A stretch of 64,000 nucleotides of DNA from Gari tellinella (taxonomy: Eukaryota; Mollusca; Bivalvia; Cardiida; Psammobiidae). Made by a program: the position numbers and the translations under genes. The notes below the pieces were generated by a model that did no database searches, was not told where the DNA came from, and was given only the letters and a program-made list of their open reading frames with translations. Of this stretch, positions 53,286 through 64,000 are shown piece after piece. The stretch's first letter is position 1, and every line of letters begins with the position of its first letter. The DNA lies in contig OV277864.1 of NCBI GenBank assembly GCA_922989275.2, forward strand, positions 5,084,001 through 5,148,000, read 5' to 3'.

Positions 53286-53481
53286 TACAGTAAAAAACAC
53301 TATATTACGAACATTAAATTATTATGGTGTGTTTAAGACAGGGGACAGAGTAAAGCAATGTAAAGGTTAAGCAGAAAGTTCTGTTATGAGCTTTCAGCCT
53401 TACTGTTATCTTGCTTTAAGAATTCCTCTGTCTTTTTGACAACCAATTAGATTCTTTAAGATGGTTGCAAAAGTGACTGTA
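53286..53481. mobile_element. MITE family B (copy of 23,535)
   Basis: TACAGTAAAAAACACT to GTGACTGTA; core 2 centre GTTCTGTTATGAGCTTTCAG kept. Confidence 0.75.
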
Positions 53482-54655
53482 TAACGTGTATGTTTATAAT
53501 CGAATATTTCATCACCAATTAAGTACAATGACACCGACCTTATAATCAAATGTTTCATAAGCAAGTGAGTTCAATAGCCCTGAAACCTCAAATGAGCAGT
53601 TCAGTTTGGTTAATGTGTCTAGTCCGTCGTTTGCTATGTACAGTTGTAATTTTTCCGCAAAAAATCGATTTGTGTATATTGTGATTGCCATATTAGTCCT
53701 TTCGTACATCGAAAGATACATTCGTGAAAGCGTTGGTATGACATTGGGACAGAAACATGTAAATTTGACATATTATGTATTAATTTCGCTTTGAAATTTA
53801 AAATTATGGTTGGAAAGTAAAAATTCCTATTACTTTTTACTTTTTATATCGCGGTAAAAAAGTTCACAATATTTTGTTTTTAAATGTGACATAGAAAGAA
53901 GATTAAGAATCCTAGTAGTATAGATTTAAACGGTTTCGGAAACATGCCTATTTGGGGTCGTCGACCTTAAATAGTTTTTTTGTAACTGGGAGTACTGAAC
54001 TATTTATTTTTTGTATAAGTTGTGTGTGTTTGTTTGTTAGCTTATATTGTTGGTACACACTTTCAAACATAAAGTAGTTATTTGAAGTAATAAAATCGAC
54101 AATCCCGCTATCAGTGCCGACACAATGAAATACAAAAAGAGCTCATTGAAATTCCGTATCTACTGAAAGTTTGACGTTATCAGTCAGAACATCCAGTATT
54201 CTTCTTCTCGCTGAATCCATATACGTCAGTCATTTATAAAAAGAGCCATACATATACCGTTCTCAAAGCGTATGTTGTATGGTAAATCCCCCATGGTGCT
54301 TCCGGAATGACGAATATTAATTAGTAAAATAAGTCTACTGAAAACAATTTCCATTCACACATTTCTACATTTTTTTTAATTCAAAGTAGTATAATGCCTG
54401 AAGCTATGAGAATGCAGAAAATGTTTTCAACTCTATCATTTATCGTACAGAAACTGCTATCAGCATTTTAACACATCATATTCTTTTATTAAGATAAGAT
54501 GCTAAGTAATGCGTTTCCATGGTCGCATTTAATGATACTATTACACATGCTTTGTCGAACTATTTAAAAGAAATAGACACTGCGATATACAGTCGTCTAA
54601 TCTCGATATATCGAACTCACTCAACGGAAGCTTCGATATAAGACAGCTTTACTTA
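53482..54655. other. Non-coding, copy of 23,726-24,910
   Basis: Frameshifts between the two copies argue against coding. Nothing else is recognised. Confidence 0.5.
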
Positions 54656-55005
54656 AACAGTGCTCCATCTCTTCAACGACATACTGTGGGATACAAAAAG
54701 TACGTGCGTTGTTCGGAGGAAGTCGTAATGGGTAGGGAAATTGCCTTACATTTAAAAACAGCTTGGATCCAGATCAGACGCTGCGTAACGCAGTGTCACT
54801 TCTGGATTCAAGCTGTTTGTACACCCTTTTCTGTCAAAATGTCCATTATGTAACTTTGAGAAAAAAAGCAGACGACAATTTTAAACAGACGATATTGCTG
54901 CAGTCAAAACATTAGATAAAAGTGTTTTTTAAGGGAACTGCAACAAGGGTCGACGTATGGAGGGAGGCGTCCTTGGGACGGCCGTTGCAGGGAGGGGGCA
55001 CTGTA
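54656..55005 (+). mobile_element. MITE family C (copy of 24,911)
   Basis: AACAGTGCTCCATCTC to GGAGGGGGCACTGTA; core with GGATCCAGATCAGACGCTGC. Confidence 0.8.
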
Positions 55006-56015
55006 TGTTTGTTGATGCAAACAATTAATTTCTTATAAACTACGTGTATTAATTTTGAATTAACATTGTTTCATGAATGGAGGAAACAATAGATATATAT
55101 ACATTGGAGTCATTTACCTTTTACAAACAACAGTTATAGTAGAGAACAAGTTACTCTGTCCCGTTTAAGTGCAACTTAACGCAAACGTAATAACATGTTT
55201 TCAATGATAGTTTAGTAACAATTTTGACGATTTACTGACATTTGGGTGACAACTAGATTGAAGTCTGATTAATCATAGAGTTTCCCGGTAACTGACCTGG
55301 CGCCAAACTGTTTTTAATTGACACAATCGTGTCTCTCTCAAATGTACATTAAATGATGTTTGTAATGCTGCAAATACATTTAATCAGTTTCTCGAATTAA
55401 AAAAAACCATAGGAGCGTATCCTATTTAAATGCGTATGCCCGGAAACAAAATACTGTAATTACTCATAAATGGTCTAGATTTAATTAGAAGCAATAATTG
55501 TCTATTTTAAGTTTCAGGGGTCGGTGACTTAAGTTCATCGCCTAGGTTCATAGCATTAACATTTCGTGTAACAGTTCTCATTCCAGTCGTTTTCGTTTAA
55601 CAGGGGAGCCACATCCAGAATATGCAGTATCTTACCCATTTGCACCAATCTACTTCTCGTTTTTGAAGACAGTTGATCACTTAAATCTGGTTGAAAATAA
55701 AGCAGTGAGCGCCTTATTGCGCATTCGTCGTTACTTTTGGCATTCTTTAAAGTACTATCTGCTAGGATACAGAAACTATTTCTTATTGGGCTTATTCAAA
55801 GCTGTATAACATTGTACTACTTCTACAGTTGAAGAATAACTTAAAATCGTAAACAAATGTCCATTTGTCAAGCAGTTGGTTAAGAAGGACTACAACCAAA
55901 TGCAGGGTAACTTTAGTCACCGATTGTGTTAACTGTACTAAGGAGTCCTCGTTTCGAGTGTACTCTATCTTACAAGCACTTATCAGTCTGTTTCGTGATT
56001 TTCCTCAGACCTTAC
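55006..56015. other. Non-coding; decayed family A and E relics
   Basis: 55,133-55,320 is the uninterrupted form of the decayed family A element that unit I has split at 25,374. 55,515-55,560 is the shortened palindrome. 55,605-55,975 is unit II-specific and includes a decayed core 2 (GATCACTTAAATCTGG, GCATTCTTTAAAGTAC). Confidence 0.55.
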
Positions 56016-56238
56016 TACAGTAAGACCTCTCTACAACGACCACTGCATTAGATCAGAATTTCGATGTTTTAGGCAGGTGACTGTTAAATTAATATGAAAG
56101 TTAAGCGGAATGGTCCTATAAGAGCTTTCTGGTTTATTTTAATTGTTTCGAGCTATCACCTGTCTTAAATGTCACCAAATCACTTACCGGTAGAGTCCAG
56201 TGATCGTATTGGAGTTTTATGTAAGGTTTTCCAATGTA
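56016..56238. mobile_element. MITE family B (copy of 27,077)
   Basis: TACAGTAAGACCTCTCTAC; core 2 decayed; right side ATCGTATTGGAG. Confidence 0.65.
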
Positions 56239-56592
56239 CACTCTCTCTCTCTACACACAACAACACCCAATGGGTGACAACGATTGTGTCTTGTTCGGAG
56301 TTAGTTGTTAGAGGGAGGGAATCGAGTGATGTACACGACTTGTCTTACATTTGCAAACAGCTTGAATTCAGATCTGACGCCGCGTGACGCGATCTGAACT
56401 CAAGCTGTTTGTCACTCATCATTATTATTATTCTGTCAAAATTACCAATTTGTTATTTTGAGAAAACAGCAGACGACAATTTTAAGAATACGATTTTGCA
56501 GCAGTGAAAGGGTCGTACGGGAAACAGCGACAAACATTGCTGTAAGGAGGGAATCGTATTTCGGAGGGTCGTTGTAGGGAGGGAACACTGTA
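56237..56592 (+). mobile_element. MITE family C (copy of 27,304)
   Basis: TACACTCTCTCTCTC to GGGAGGGAACACTGTA. The right arm of core 1 is partly deleted: CGCCGCGTGACGCGATCTGAAC. Confidence 0.8.
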
Positions 56593-57399
56593 CTATACAG
56601 TCGTTTATTACAAAATCATAGATATCAACGTGTCGGCATTTCTCTTGTAAGCATGTATTTATGCCCCTACAAATCATAAAACTATAGCGTTATTTCTAGT
56701 GATGATTTAATGGCCGAATTCGTTCCTCGGTGTCGTCAATCTAGAACAGTGGTTGCTTTATGGTAAGTTACGATTTCCTAAACATATAGCACAGACATCC
56801 TTTCACGTAAATCTGACAAGAGCGTTTTGTTGATAAAAATAAATGAAATATTGCGTGAATATAACAGGAAAAGTGTAAGCCCCTTCAATGTTCAAGATCA
56901 CTTACATTTTTAACCCTTTTACTCTCAATGACGCCTTAAGATTGAGAGTGGCAAACCGGAGTGACTGGTCTGATTAAAAAATGTTTGCAACGAAAATCAT
57001 TGGTTTAGTACAAGAGCTTAAAGTAGGACGAACTAACGTTATCTTCAAATGTAAAGAATTAAATAAATTAAATCTTAAATAGTCTAAAGTTTAACATTGC
57101 CATTTATTGCAAGTCTAACGTATTCACAATTATAAATAGTGTGCCAGGTTAATGTTCAGGATATAGTCTGGTTCCCTGCCTAATATAACTTAAAGCTTTA
57201 AAACACAAACTACACAACGCCATTACTAATCATAGTCATATTTAATCCTATCCTAATGGTATTAATCATATGTTAAGATATTAAGCGCCTGCTATCACAA
57301 TTTTAAGTTGGTCCTTCTTGTTTTAATGCACCTGGTCAACTCCATGTGTGCCTGCCCTTAATCAAGTAGTGCCAGGGGAAGTAACCAGGCTAAGATTTG
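56593..57399. other. Non-coding, copy of 27,671-28,462
   Basis: At 56,930-57,020 unit II has replaced the family D/core fragment of unit I with unrelated bases. No gene. Confidence 0.45.
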
Positions 57400-57624
57400 T
57401 ACAGCTAAAAAAATGTTATTCTTTCCAATTAATGCGTTTACCCTAAAAATTGATTTCCATTGCAAAAAGCTTTGAGCCAGAACAGACGCCGGGTAACTGA
57501 ACGGGCTCAAAACTTTTGCCACTTAGAGAAAAATTAATATTCATATCCATATTTCCATTTTATTGCAGTGCGCTTGCGTTCAGCTTGCGTTTAAACGGGA
57601 AAGAATAACGTTTTCTCTACTGTA
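57400..57624 (-). mobile_element. MITE family A, half-core (copy of 28,463)
   Basis: TACAGCTAAAAAAATG to CGTTTTCTCTACTGTA; the same palindrome cut as in unit I. Confidence 0.75.
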
Positions 57625-58022
57625 ATATTTTAGGAAAGGGGAACCTTTATATTAAGACAAATTAAATGTAGGCAGATCATTCCACAGCTTTGTGCATTAC
57701 GTTTGCATTTCATTTATCGGTTAACTACCTTACAATCTCCATTTATCTCTGGTCGTCTTAAAATGAAGCTCAGACAAATTACGTTCAACTGACATTAAAA
57801 TTTAAATTGGGACATGGAAGAAGGACAACGACCGCATATCTTTATATAAAAGATAGACCTCCCAGATAAATGAAATGGAGAAGTTAGTGTACGTAAATCA
57901 AAACTGAACACTATATCAAACGGCATTGACACTATCAAGACATTGCGTGCTTATACACTGTAATTAGCAGCCTACGTGCTCCCCTTTTTGGTTAATTATT
58001 GATAAAGTATTTCAGTCTGATA

Positions 58023-58268
58023 TACACAGTGGAGAAAGCGTTATTATTTCCCATTACATGTACACGCAAATGTTCTGCATTCAAATGTACAGAAAGACAA
58101 ATATGATGAAATGTTTACGATTTGGATTAAATGATTTGGCTTTAATCACAGTGACAAACAGTTTGCAACCAGATTGGGTGTCAGATCAGGTCCAAAGTAG
58201 TTAGCAAAGAACATAGTAGTGTTAGCATAAACGCGTTTATAAGGAAAGTATCGCGTCTTTCGTACTAT
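58023..58268 (+). mobile_element. MITE family A, decayed (copy of 29,085)
   Basis: CACAGTGGAGAAAGCG at left; TAAACGCGTTTATAAGG and TCGTACTATA at right. Confidence 0.6.
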
Positions 58269-58625
58269 ATATTAAGCCTTATCAGACAATATTTTGAGAT
58301 AAGCGTAGAAGACAGACACAGGGGGTACATTCTTCTGTCGTTACCTAGATGTTGTTCTATTTTATATAATTGAGCCGTGCCACGACAAGACCAGCCTTAC
58401 ATCGTATTGCATTGCGAAATTGTACAGACCAAGCACTGTTGTCATCCCAGGCTCTGTATCTGAGTTTGTTCTACACTGCAGAACATCGTATATAATACAG
58501 CTGCATAAGTGCTTTAGATGCATGTGGGTATAGAACAGTATTTTTTGACGCGGCGGCTCACCTAGATCTATACTGTTTACAATGTAAAAAGACAGTTTTT
58601 CTGATGACACGGCTAAAATATAAAT

Positions 58626-59181
58626 TTTATTTATGCTTTTCGGTGGATTACCACGAAATAGCAGTGGATTATCACTTGGTAATCCACTGCAGTGGATTAT
58701 CACCAATCGCTTTTATTATGAATTTTCCCCGTAGGGCTCCCCAAGAATCGTAGTCAATCGTTTCTTATCGTTAAATTCCGGTAGTCCGATTTGTCGCGAA
58801 CTACTCACCGGAAGAGCACGACTCCAAACTCGGGAGCAACGAAGTAATTGGGATGACGTCAAATCAATAGATAAGTGACGTCATCGTACGGGAAACTCGT
58901 CTGAAAATGTGTTCGATATAAAGTTGGGGCTCAAAAAGGGGTAAATCATTTACTTTTGCTTTCTCAATTGTCGAACAATTTCGTTTAAAAAGTGGCTTAA
59001 AAGCATAAATAAATAGAATAATTGTATTTTTTCAGTATAAGATCGAATTTAATCCATTTCGTGAACATCAGACTGTTATATTTTCACTCGTGGCTTCGCC
59101 ACTCGTGAAAATATAACGTCGGATGTTCACTCAATGGATTAAATTTCTATCTTATACTGAAAAAAACAATTATCCTCTATG
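58626..59181. mobile_element. HP1 element, copy 2; absent from unit I
   Basis: Inserted between AAAATATAAA and GTAATAG (unit I 29,690). Homologue of 8,645-9,164. The first part has a doubled palindrome (GCAGTGGATTATC / GGTAATCCACTGC); the long hairpin is at about 59,036-59,163 around TGGCTTCGCCA. Between them the two copies diverge more than in the hairpin itself. Confidence 0.85.
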
Positions 59182-59504
59182 TAATAGTTTCTAAGAGAAT
59201 GACCATGGCAATTTAATGACATGTATGTATGTTTATCTTGCATCAAAATTAGAAGATCTTCAATAAACAATTAAGTTTCTCAAGATACTCACTGCCAAGA
59301 TATCTGGTCTTAAATGTTGGTATTTTGAATTTTCTAGAAACTTGTCAAAAAAATTAAATTCTGATCAGATGCTGGGTTAATATACATCTTAAACTCACAA
59401 ATCAATAAAAATACAATATTTGTTTTAAACCATGATTATTTCACTGGAAAGATGAGATCAAACGCGCATTTCAGACAAATACCTACCTGATGCGCGAGAT
59501 GAAT

Positions 59505-59713
59505 TTAACCCTTTGCCTGCTAATCGCGAATTTACTGGTTTTTGCAACCAGTTAAGATCGAGATCAAACACCGCATAACGCGGCGTCTGATCTGGACCCA
59601 AATGGATTTTTACACTTGTCTTTAGGTTTCACTACTTAGAAAATGTATACAAAAATTTAACAAATTGCAGGCGACAATTTCAATACAGACGACCTAAGAG
59701 GATACGGGTTTAT
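59505..59713 (+). mobile_element. MITE family D (copy of 30,026)
   Basis: TTAACCCTTTGCCTGC to GAGGATACGGG; core retains ATCAAACACCGCATAACGC. Confidence 0.75.
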
Positions 59714-59730
59714 CGGATATTGACCTGTAA

Positions 59731-60563
59731 TATAGGAATAAACAACATATTTTTGACGTTCATGACGGTATGACTACATTAGCATCGCAGGGGGTAAATT
59801 CCGTAAACGCCCGAAGGGCGTTTTCGATAAATTTACTCCCCGAAGCTAATGTAGTCATACCGTCATGAGCGGGGGTAAATTCGCCGGGGGTAAATTCCGT
59901 AAACGCCCGAAGGGCGTTTTCGATAAATTTACTCCCCGAAGCTAATGTAGTCATACCGTCATGAGCGGCAAAGAGATGTTGTTTATTCCTTATATTTATA
60001 TTTATATTTTCTGTCTTGTCAATTTAATGTGTTCATTGGCCAGATTTGTTTTTCTGTATAAGAATTTATCATACACCGGTCAAAGAGGTTTGGTAGATGT
60101 AATGTCGATGTAATAGCCATTCCAGTTTCTAAATATGGTGAGAAAGTAGTCTCAACTACATGTACTGTAACTGTATTAAAAATTCAGGATTTTTTCCAGT
60201 AAACTTTCTCTCTGTGAATGGAAATGACTTACAAGGCAAACAAATAACAGTGCAACTTGAATATCTATTGCCAAAGCACATTCTAAAATTACAGGTCGCG
60301 GTTGTTTTCTTAACCCATTTACACACATAGCAACGCGATGGCAACGACCTATGGGTCTGTATCACTCCGCTAGTGTCATATTACCGTCGACCAATGGGAG
60401 CTTAGTGTTAAGTGCCCGATGTAGTCTATTTGAAGAAGTCCACGGATAGCACGGGGGAAATCCGAACTGGTTAAATCCAGATTCGAAACGTAGGTTCATC
60501 GGCAGATGACTGCATATTTTTTAATAGGATTACATAAGGACTTTACAGGTTGAATGTAAATAT
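59731..60563. mobile_element. HP2 element, copy 2, with duplicated hairpin; absent from unit I
   Basis: Inserted between TGACCTGTAA and TGAAGAATG, which are joined in unit I at 30,245/30,246. Same ends as the copy at 44,245. The 5' hairpin has an internal tandem duplication: the segment around CGCCCGAAGGGCG occurs at about 59,808 and again at about 59,907, each followed by GTAGTCATACCGTCATGAG. Confidence 0.85.
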
Positions 60564-60629
60564 TGAAGAATGAATGTACACAGAGAAGAAGCCTTAGATT
60601 TAGCTACGGTGGTGATATGCTTGATTCTT

Positions 60630-60993
60630 CAGTGTTTCTCTCTAACAACGAGCCCCTCCTTACAACAATGCTTGCCAGCGTTCCACAAACAAGACCGTTA
60701 TCTTTAACAATTTCACTGATGCAATACCGTCTGCTTAAAATTGTCGGTTGCAATTTTTCTCAAAATTACGTATTGATCATTTTGACAGAAGAACTATAAA
60801 GACGAGTGACAAACAGTTTGAATCCAGATCAGACGCTGCTTTACGCGGCGTCAGATCTGTGTTCAAACCTTTTGAAAGTGTAATGCAAACTCTAAGCGTA
60901 TAACATGTAAGTGTCCCTCCCTAAAACATCTCCATCAACACAACACACACACTACTTGTCTCCCACGGAGTGTGTTGTAGAGAGGGAGAACTG
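60630..60993 (-). mobile_element. MITE family C (copy of 30,311)
   Basis: CAGTGTTTCTCTCTAAC to GAGGGAGAACTG; core with GACGCTGCTTTACGCGGC. Confidence 0.75.
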
Positions 60994-63764
60994 TTGTTGG
61001 TGTAGTGGTTACGGTGGGTATAGATGAGAGTGTGTCAGTCTGTTTGTTGTAAATTTTTGTGCAAGTATCTGTGAGTGTGTATGTGTGTTCGTATATTTAA
61101 TATATTTGTGTATGTGTATGTGCGTGTGCCCAACTGCCTTGTAAATTCCCCAAGTGTTAGTTATTCGAACAGAGTATAATAAATCATTCACTCATAACCA
61201 GTTAGAAATGTATGCCTAGTAAAACAGCTTGGCATTTGAAATTCTAATAACTTGAATTTATTTAGAGCTATATGTCAACTACGGTGCGTTTTATGATACA
61301 TAACTATACTGATTACAATAACAAATGTCTTCAATACATTAGACGGTGAATAATAAACGTCTTTTTGTTGACACTTAAGATCGGAGGGCTTCAAAAGGAG
61401 CCTTCTGTCAGTATCGGGATGTTTTTCACCCTTTCAAAGATTGTCGAAAGATACTCTTTAAATCGTAATGAACTGGCCGTTTTTACGTCGAGCCAGGCTT
61501 ATACGAATCATTGTTCTGTCATACAATTTATCTACGATAAAGCTGTAAAAATAGCCCCGTAAGATTCGGTTTACCTTTTAACGATCATTTTGTTAAGAAG
61601 AATCTTGAACTACACTTTAACGATTTTATGATGATATATTAGATGTTTTTACTAATAGAAAACATACAAATGTAGGGTCACCTTAACGTTAAACAAAATA
61701 TGATAATATCACATTAAATCCCTTCCGAAATCAATATTTTTCATAATACAGTCCATTATGCTTTGTTTTATGAAAGGTGATTCAACTGAATCTATTGGTA
61801 AATATGTTAAATCTTTAACTATGGTTTATGTATGTGATGTTTGTAAAATGGTAATCATACAGAAAATAATACATCAATCTAACTGAGCAAAAACGAAAGG
61901 CAAATTTAATTAAATGAAGAAAATAACATTGATTTAAGGAAGGAATATGTATTAAAATATGGGCAACATGATGTCTGATTTGGCTCCAAATAGTTTGTAA
62001 AGGCCTTTATAGGATTCTACGACGTATTCCATATAGAAACAGAGTTCACAATGGGGTACACTGTTCCGGGCGAATAATACTTATTGACAAGGATAATGTC
62101 TTAAGGGCTATCATTTAACTCTAACCAAGTGTTGGTATACTAGCCTAAACAACAAGGGTACAAAAATATCGCTACTCTCATACTTGTAATTCGACCGAGA
62201 TTACTAGAAAGGTTAATTGTACAACCAATCAAAAAATAAACTTTGTACGCTTAAGAAAACACAGAATACCTTTGCAAACTGTTTGGATACAGACAAAACT
62301 CCGAAATGTTCAACCTGCCACCGAGATCCAAACTATTTTCATTACGATAATTATTATTTTAAAAAGGTGCATGTTAGAATTGTCTTATCTTGGAACAGAA
62401 GCAGAAAACAATAATAATTATTGTAGATGACAATATTACATAGCATTCAACGAGTTAAAACAATGCTGACACACCAGACGATGCCTGAACATGTTGTATG
62501 GAATCTGTATTATGCGACCATTAAAAATAACACATTTTTCCGTTTGATGTACAAGTTGTTGCTCAATGCAGAGCTTTCTGCATTATTTCTATCAAACAAT
62601 TAAGAGTCTCCAATATGTCAATGCACATTCTCTTCCTCGTTTTAAGGTCGCTTAATACAAGTGTGACAGTACGGGTTTTGTATTTGATGTCATACATAAT
62701 ATTCGTGTAATTTATCAGAAGTATTTAAATGTTTCTTGAAACCAACTGTCAAATTAGGGAAACAGTTATTGATAATCGCATTAGTCAAGAGATGATCTAA
62801 TACACACAACAAAGACGCTACGTAACAGGTCATTGTGAAAGAATCGGTATAAACCTCGTCCTTTTCTTCAAATATATTGTATACTTTATCGGGCCGTTTT
62901 ACAGTATACTGATGCAACCGGGTGTTAACGAAACATACACGTTTAGGCACGGAACGGAACCGGGTTATTTTTTTACCACATTGCCTTAAAATAGTGCAAC
63001 GCCACACAAGTGATGATAAACCTACAAACTATTACAGTCCACCAAAGCGAGTTGATATTCGTCCATAATTGTTATATGCATGAGTATAAGAGCGATTTGG
63101 AATTCACATACATTCATAGAAACCATGTTTTGCGCCAAATGTAACTGGCTTTTCTTATAACAAAACACATCCGCTCAGACCAGGGTCGCCTGGTTCGCAA
63201 TCACGTACTTTACCACATCGCTATTAAACCGCTATTTTGCATAAAGACTGCACAAAGTATGATACACTTAAACTATTAAACATTCTCCATGAAAATTAAT
63301 TTGAGCTGGCTCTTTAAAAACAGCACCGGCTCAATGTTTTTAGTATTGCTATCATAAGTATGGAACTAATGAATACTTTTTGTCATTATTTTATTCAGCA
63401 ATATTATGTACTAGCTAACGTACAACGGGGTCACTATTTTGACTCAAAATAAACGTATGTTAACTTCCAACTGTTTGAGACTCAGATAAAAATTAGCCAG
63501 CCATGTTTTTTAAAATATTTCCCATTTTCTAGATTTTATTATATTGTATTTGCGTACAGTTTCATTTATTATCATTTTTACAGGAAATAAGGTATTATCC
63601 ACTGTAATTATAAAAGCCATTAACATTAATGTGTATCTTCTTGATAGTAAGCGCTAACTTTTGTTTAATAAGTTGGTAACTGTTTATCAAAATGTTTACG
63701 TTATACATATATTTCACCAAGTTTCGAACCCAAATGGTAGAGTGGAAAAAACGTTAATATTTCC
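60994..63764. other. Non-coding, copy of 30,684-33,714
   Basis: Contains the empty site for the unit I family A insertion (TA at 61,003-61,004). From about 62,178 it is almost identical to unit I. No gene recognised. Confidence 0.5.
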
Positions 63765-63999
63765 TACAGTGGAGCATCTGTTATTCTTTCCCAATAAACG
63801 CGTTTACGCTAAAACTATTATTTGCAGTGCAAACAGTTTGGAGCCAGATCAGACGCCGGGTAACCCAGCGTCTTATCAGGCTCAAAACTGTTTGCCACCA
63901 AGATAAACATAAATTATCAGAATTGTCCAAAGGTTATATTTTTCTACGTTTGCGTACGTTTGCGTTTAAACGGGAAAGAATAACGTTTTCTCCACTGTA
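63765..63999 (-). mobile_element. MITE family A nested in family A (copy of 33,715)
   Basis: TACAGTGGAGCATCTG to TTTCTCCACTGTA. The host family A end (GAGTGGAAAAAACG) is just upstream at 63,738. Confidence 0.85.
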
Positions 64000-64000
64000 A

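Larger units (their letters stand above)
40290..64000 (+). repeat. Segmental duplication, unit II (continues past window)
   Basis: Direct homology to unit I from 13,076. The offset grows from about 27.2 to 30.06 kb because unit II carries extra insertions (HP2 twice, the 3.6-kb foldback, HP1). It ends only because the window ends. Confidence 0.9.

Noticed and set aside
55605..55975. Possible family E copy in unit II
   Set aside because: Only a heavily decayed core 2 arm pair is visible and neither TTAA end can be placed, so it is described as a relic, not a copy.

Overview
This window is AT-rich eukaryotic DNA with no host gene that I can recognise. It is packed with short non-autonomous transposable elements, two decayed LINE reverse transcriptase fragments, one SINE-like retroposon, a large foldback element and several palindromic elements. 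The density of palindromic MITEs ending in TTAACCCTTT or TACAGTGG, plus relics of CR1-like and L1/Tx1-like LINEs, suggests an invertebrate, most probably a bivalve mollusc. That taxonomic guess rests on general familiarity with such repeats, not on a diagnostic gene.

I sort the MITEs into families by termini and target-site duplication (TSD). Family A: TA TSD, ends CAGTGGAGAA, about 250 bp. Family B: TA TSD, ends CAGTAAAACCTC, about 200 bp. Family C: TA TSD, ends CAGTGCTCCCTC, 260-370 bp. Family D: TTAA TSD, ends CCCTTTCACTGC, 210-240 bp. Family E: TTAA TSD, ends CCCTTTCCC, about 255 bp. Family G: TTAA-like TSD, ends AACCCATTTATGCC. A, C, D and G carry variants of one perfect or near-perfect palindrome ('core 1', centred on AGACGCCG...CGGCGTCT). 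B and E carry a second palindrome ('core 2', CTTAAAGCA...TGCTTTAAG). The same palindromes inside elements with unrelated termini are the most unusual thing here.

Layout: 1-13,075 is a single-copy mosaic: a hairpin, an L1/Tx1-like LINE relic, MITEs A-E and G, and one ~520-bp hairpin element (HP1). 13,076 onward is a large direct duplication. Unit I starts at 13,076 and unit II at 40,290; they match in the same order up to 33,944 / 64,000, where the window ends. If the duplication is tandem, unit I is 13,076-40,289 (about 27.2 kb) and unit II should continue beyond the window with homologues of 33,945-40,289. The two units differ by several percent plus many element-sized indels, but the last 1.8 kb differ by only six substitutions and two indels by eye. 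This may be a real segmental duplication with gene conversion, or two haplotypes placed in tandem by the assembler.

The duplication acts as a built-in control: many elements are present in one unit and absent from the other, so the empty site can be read directly. This fixes the TSDs of families A (TA) and D (TTAA), a hAT-like element (6 bp, GTATAA), a 3.6-kb foldback element (9 bp) and two hairpin-bearing elements (HP1 and HP2, no clear TSD). No gene network, operon or promoter can be described from this sequence; the biology here is that of transposons and genome rearrangement.
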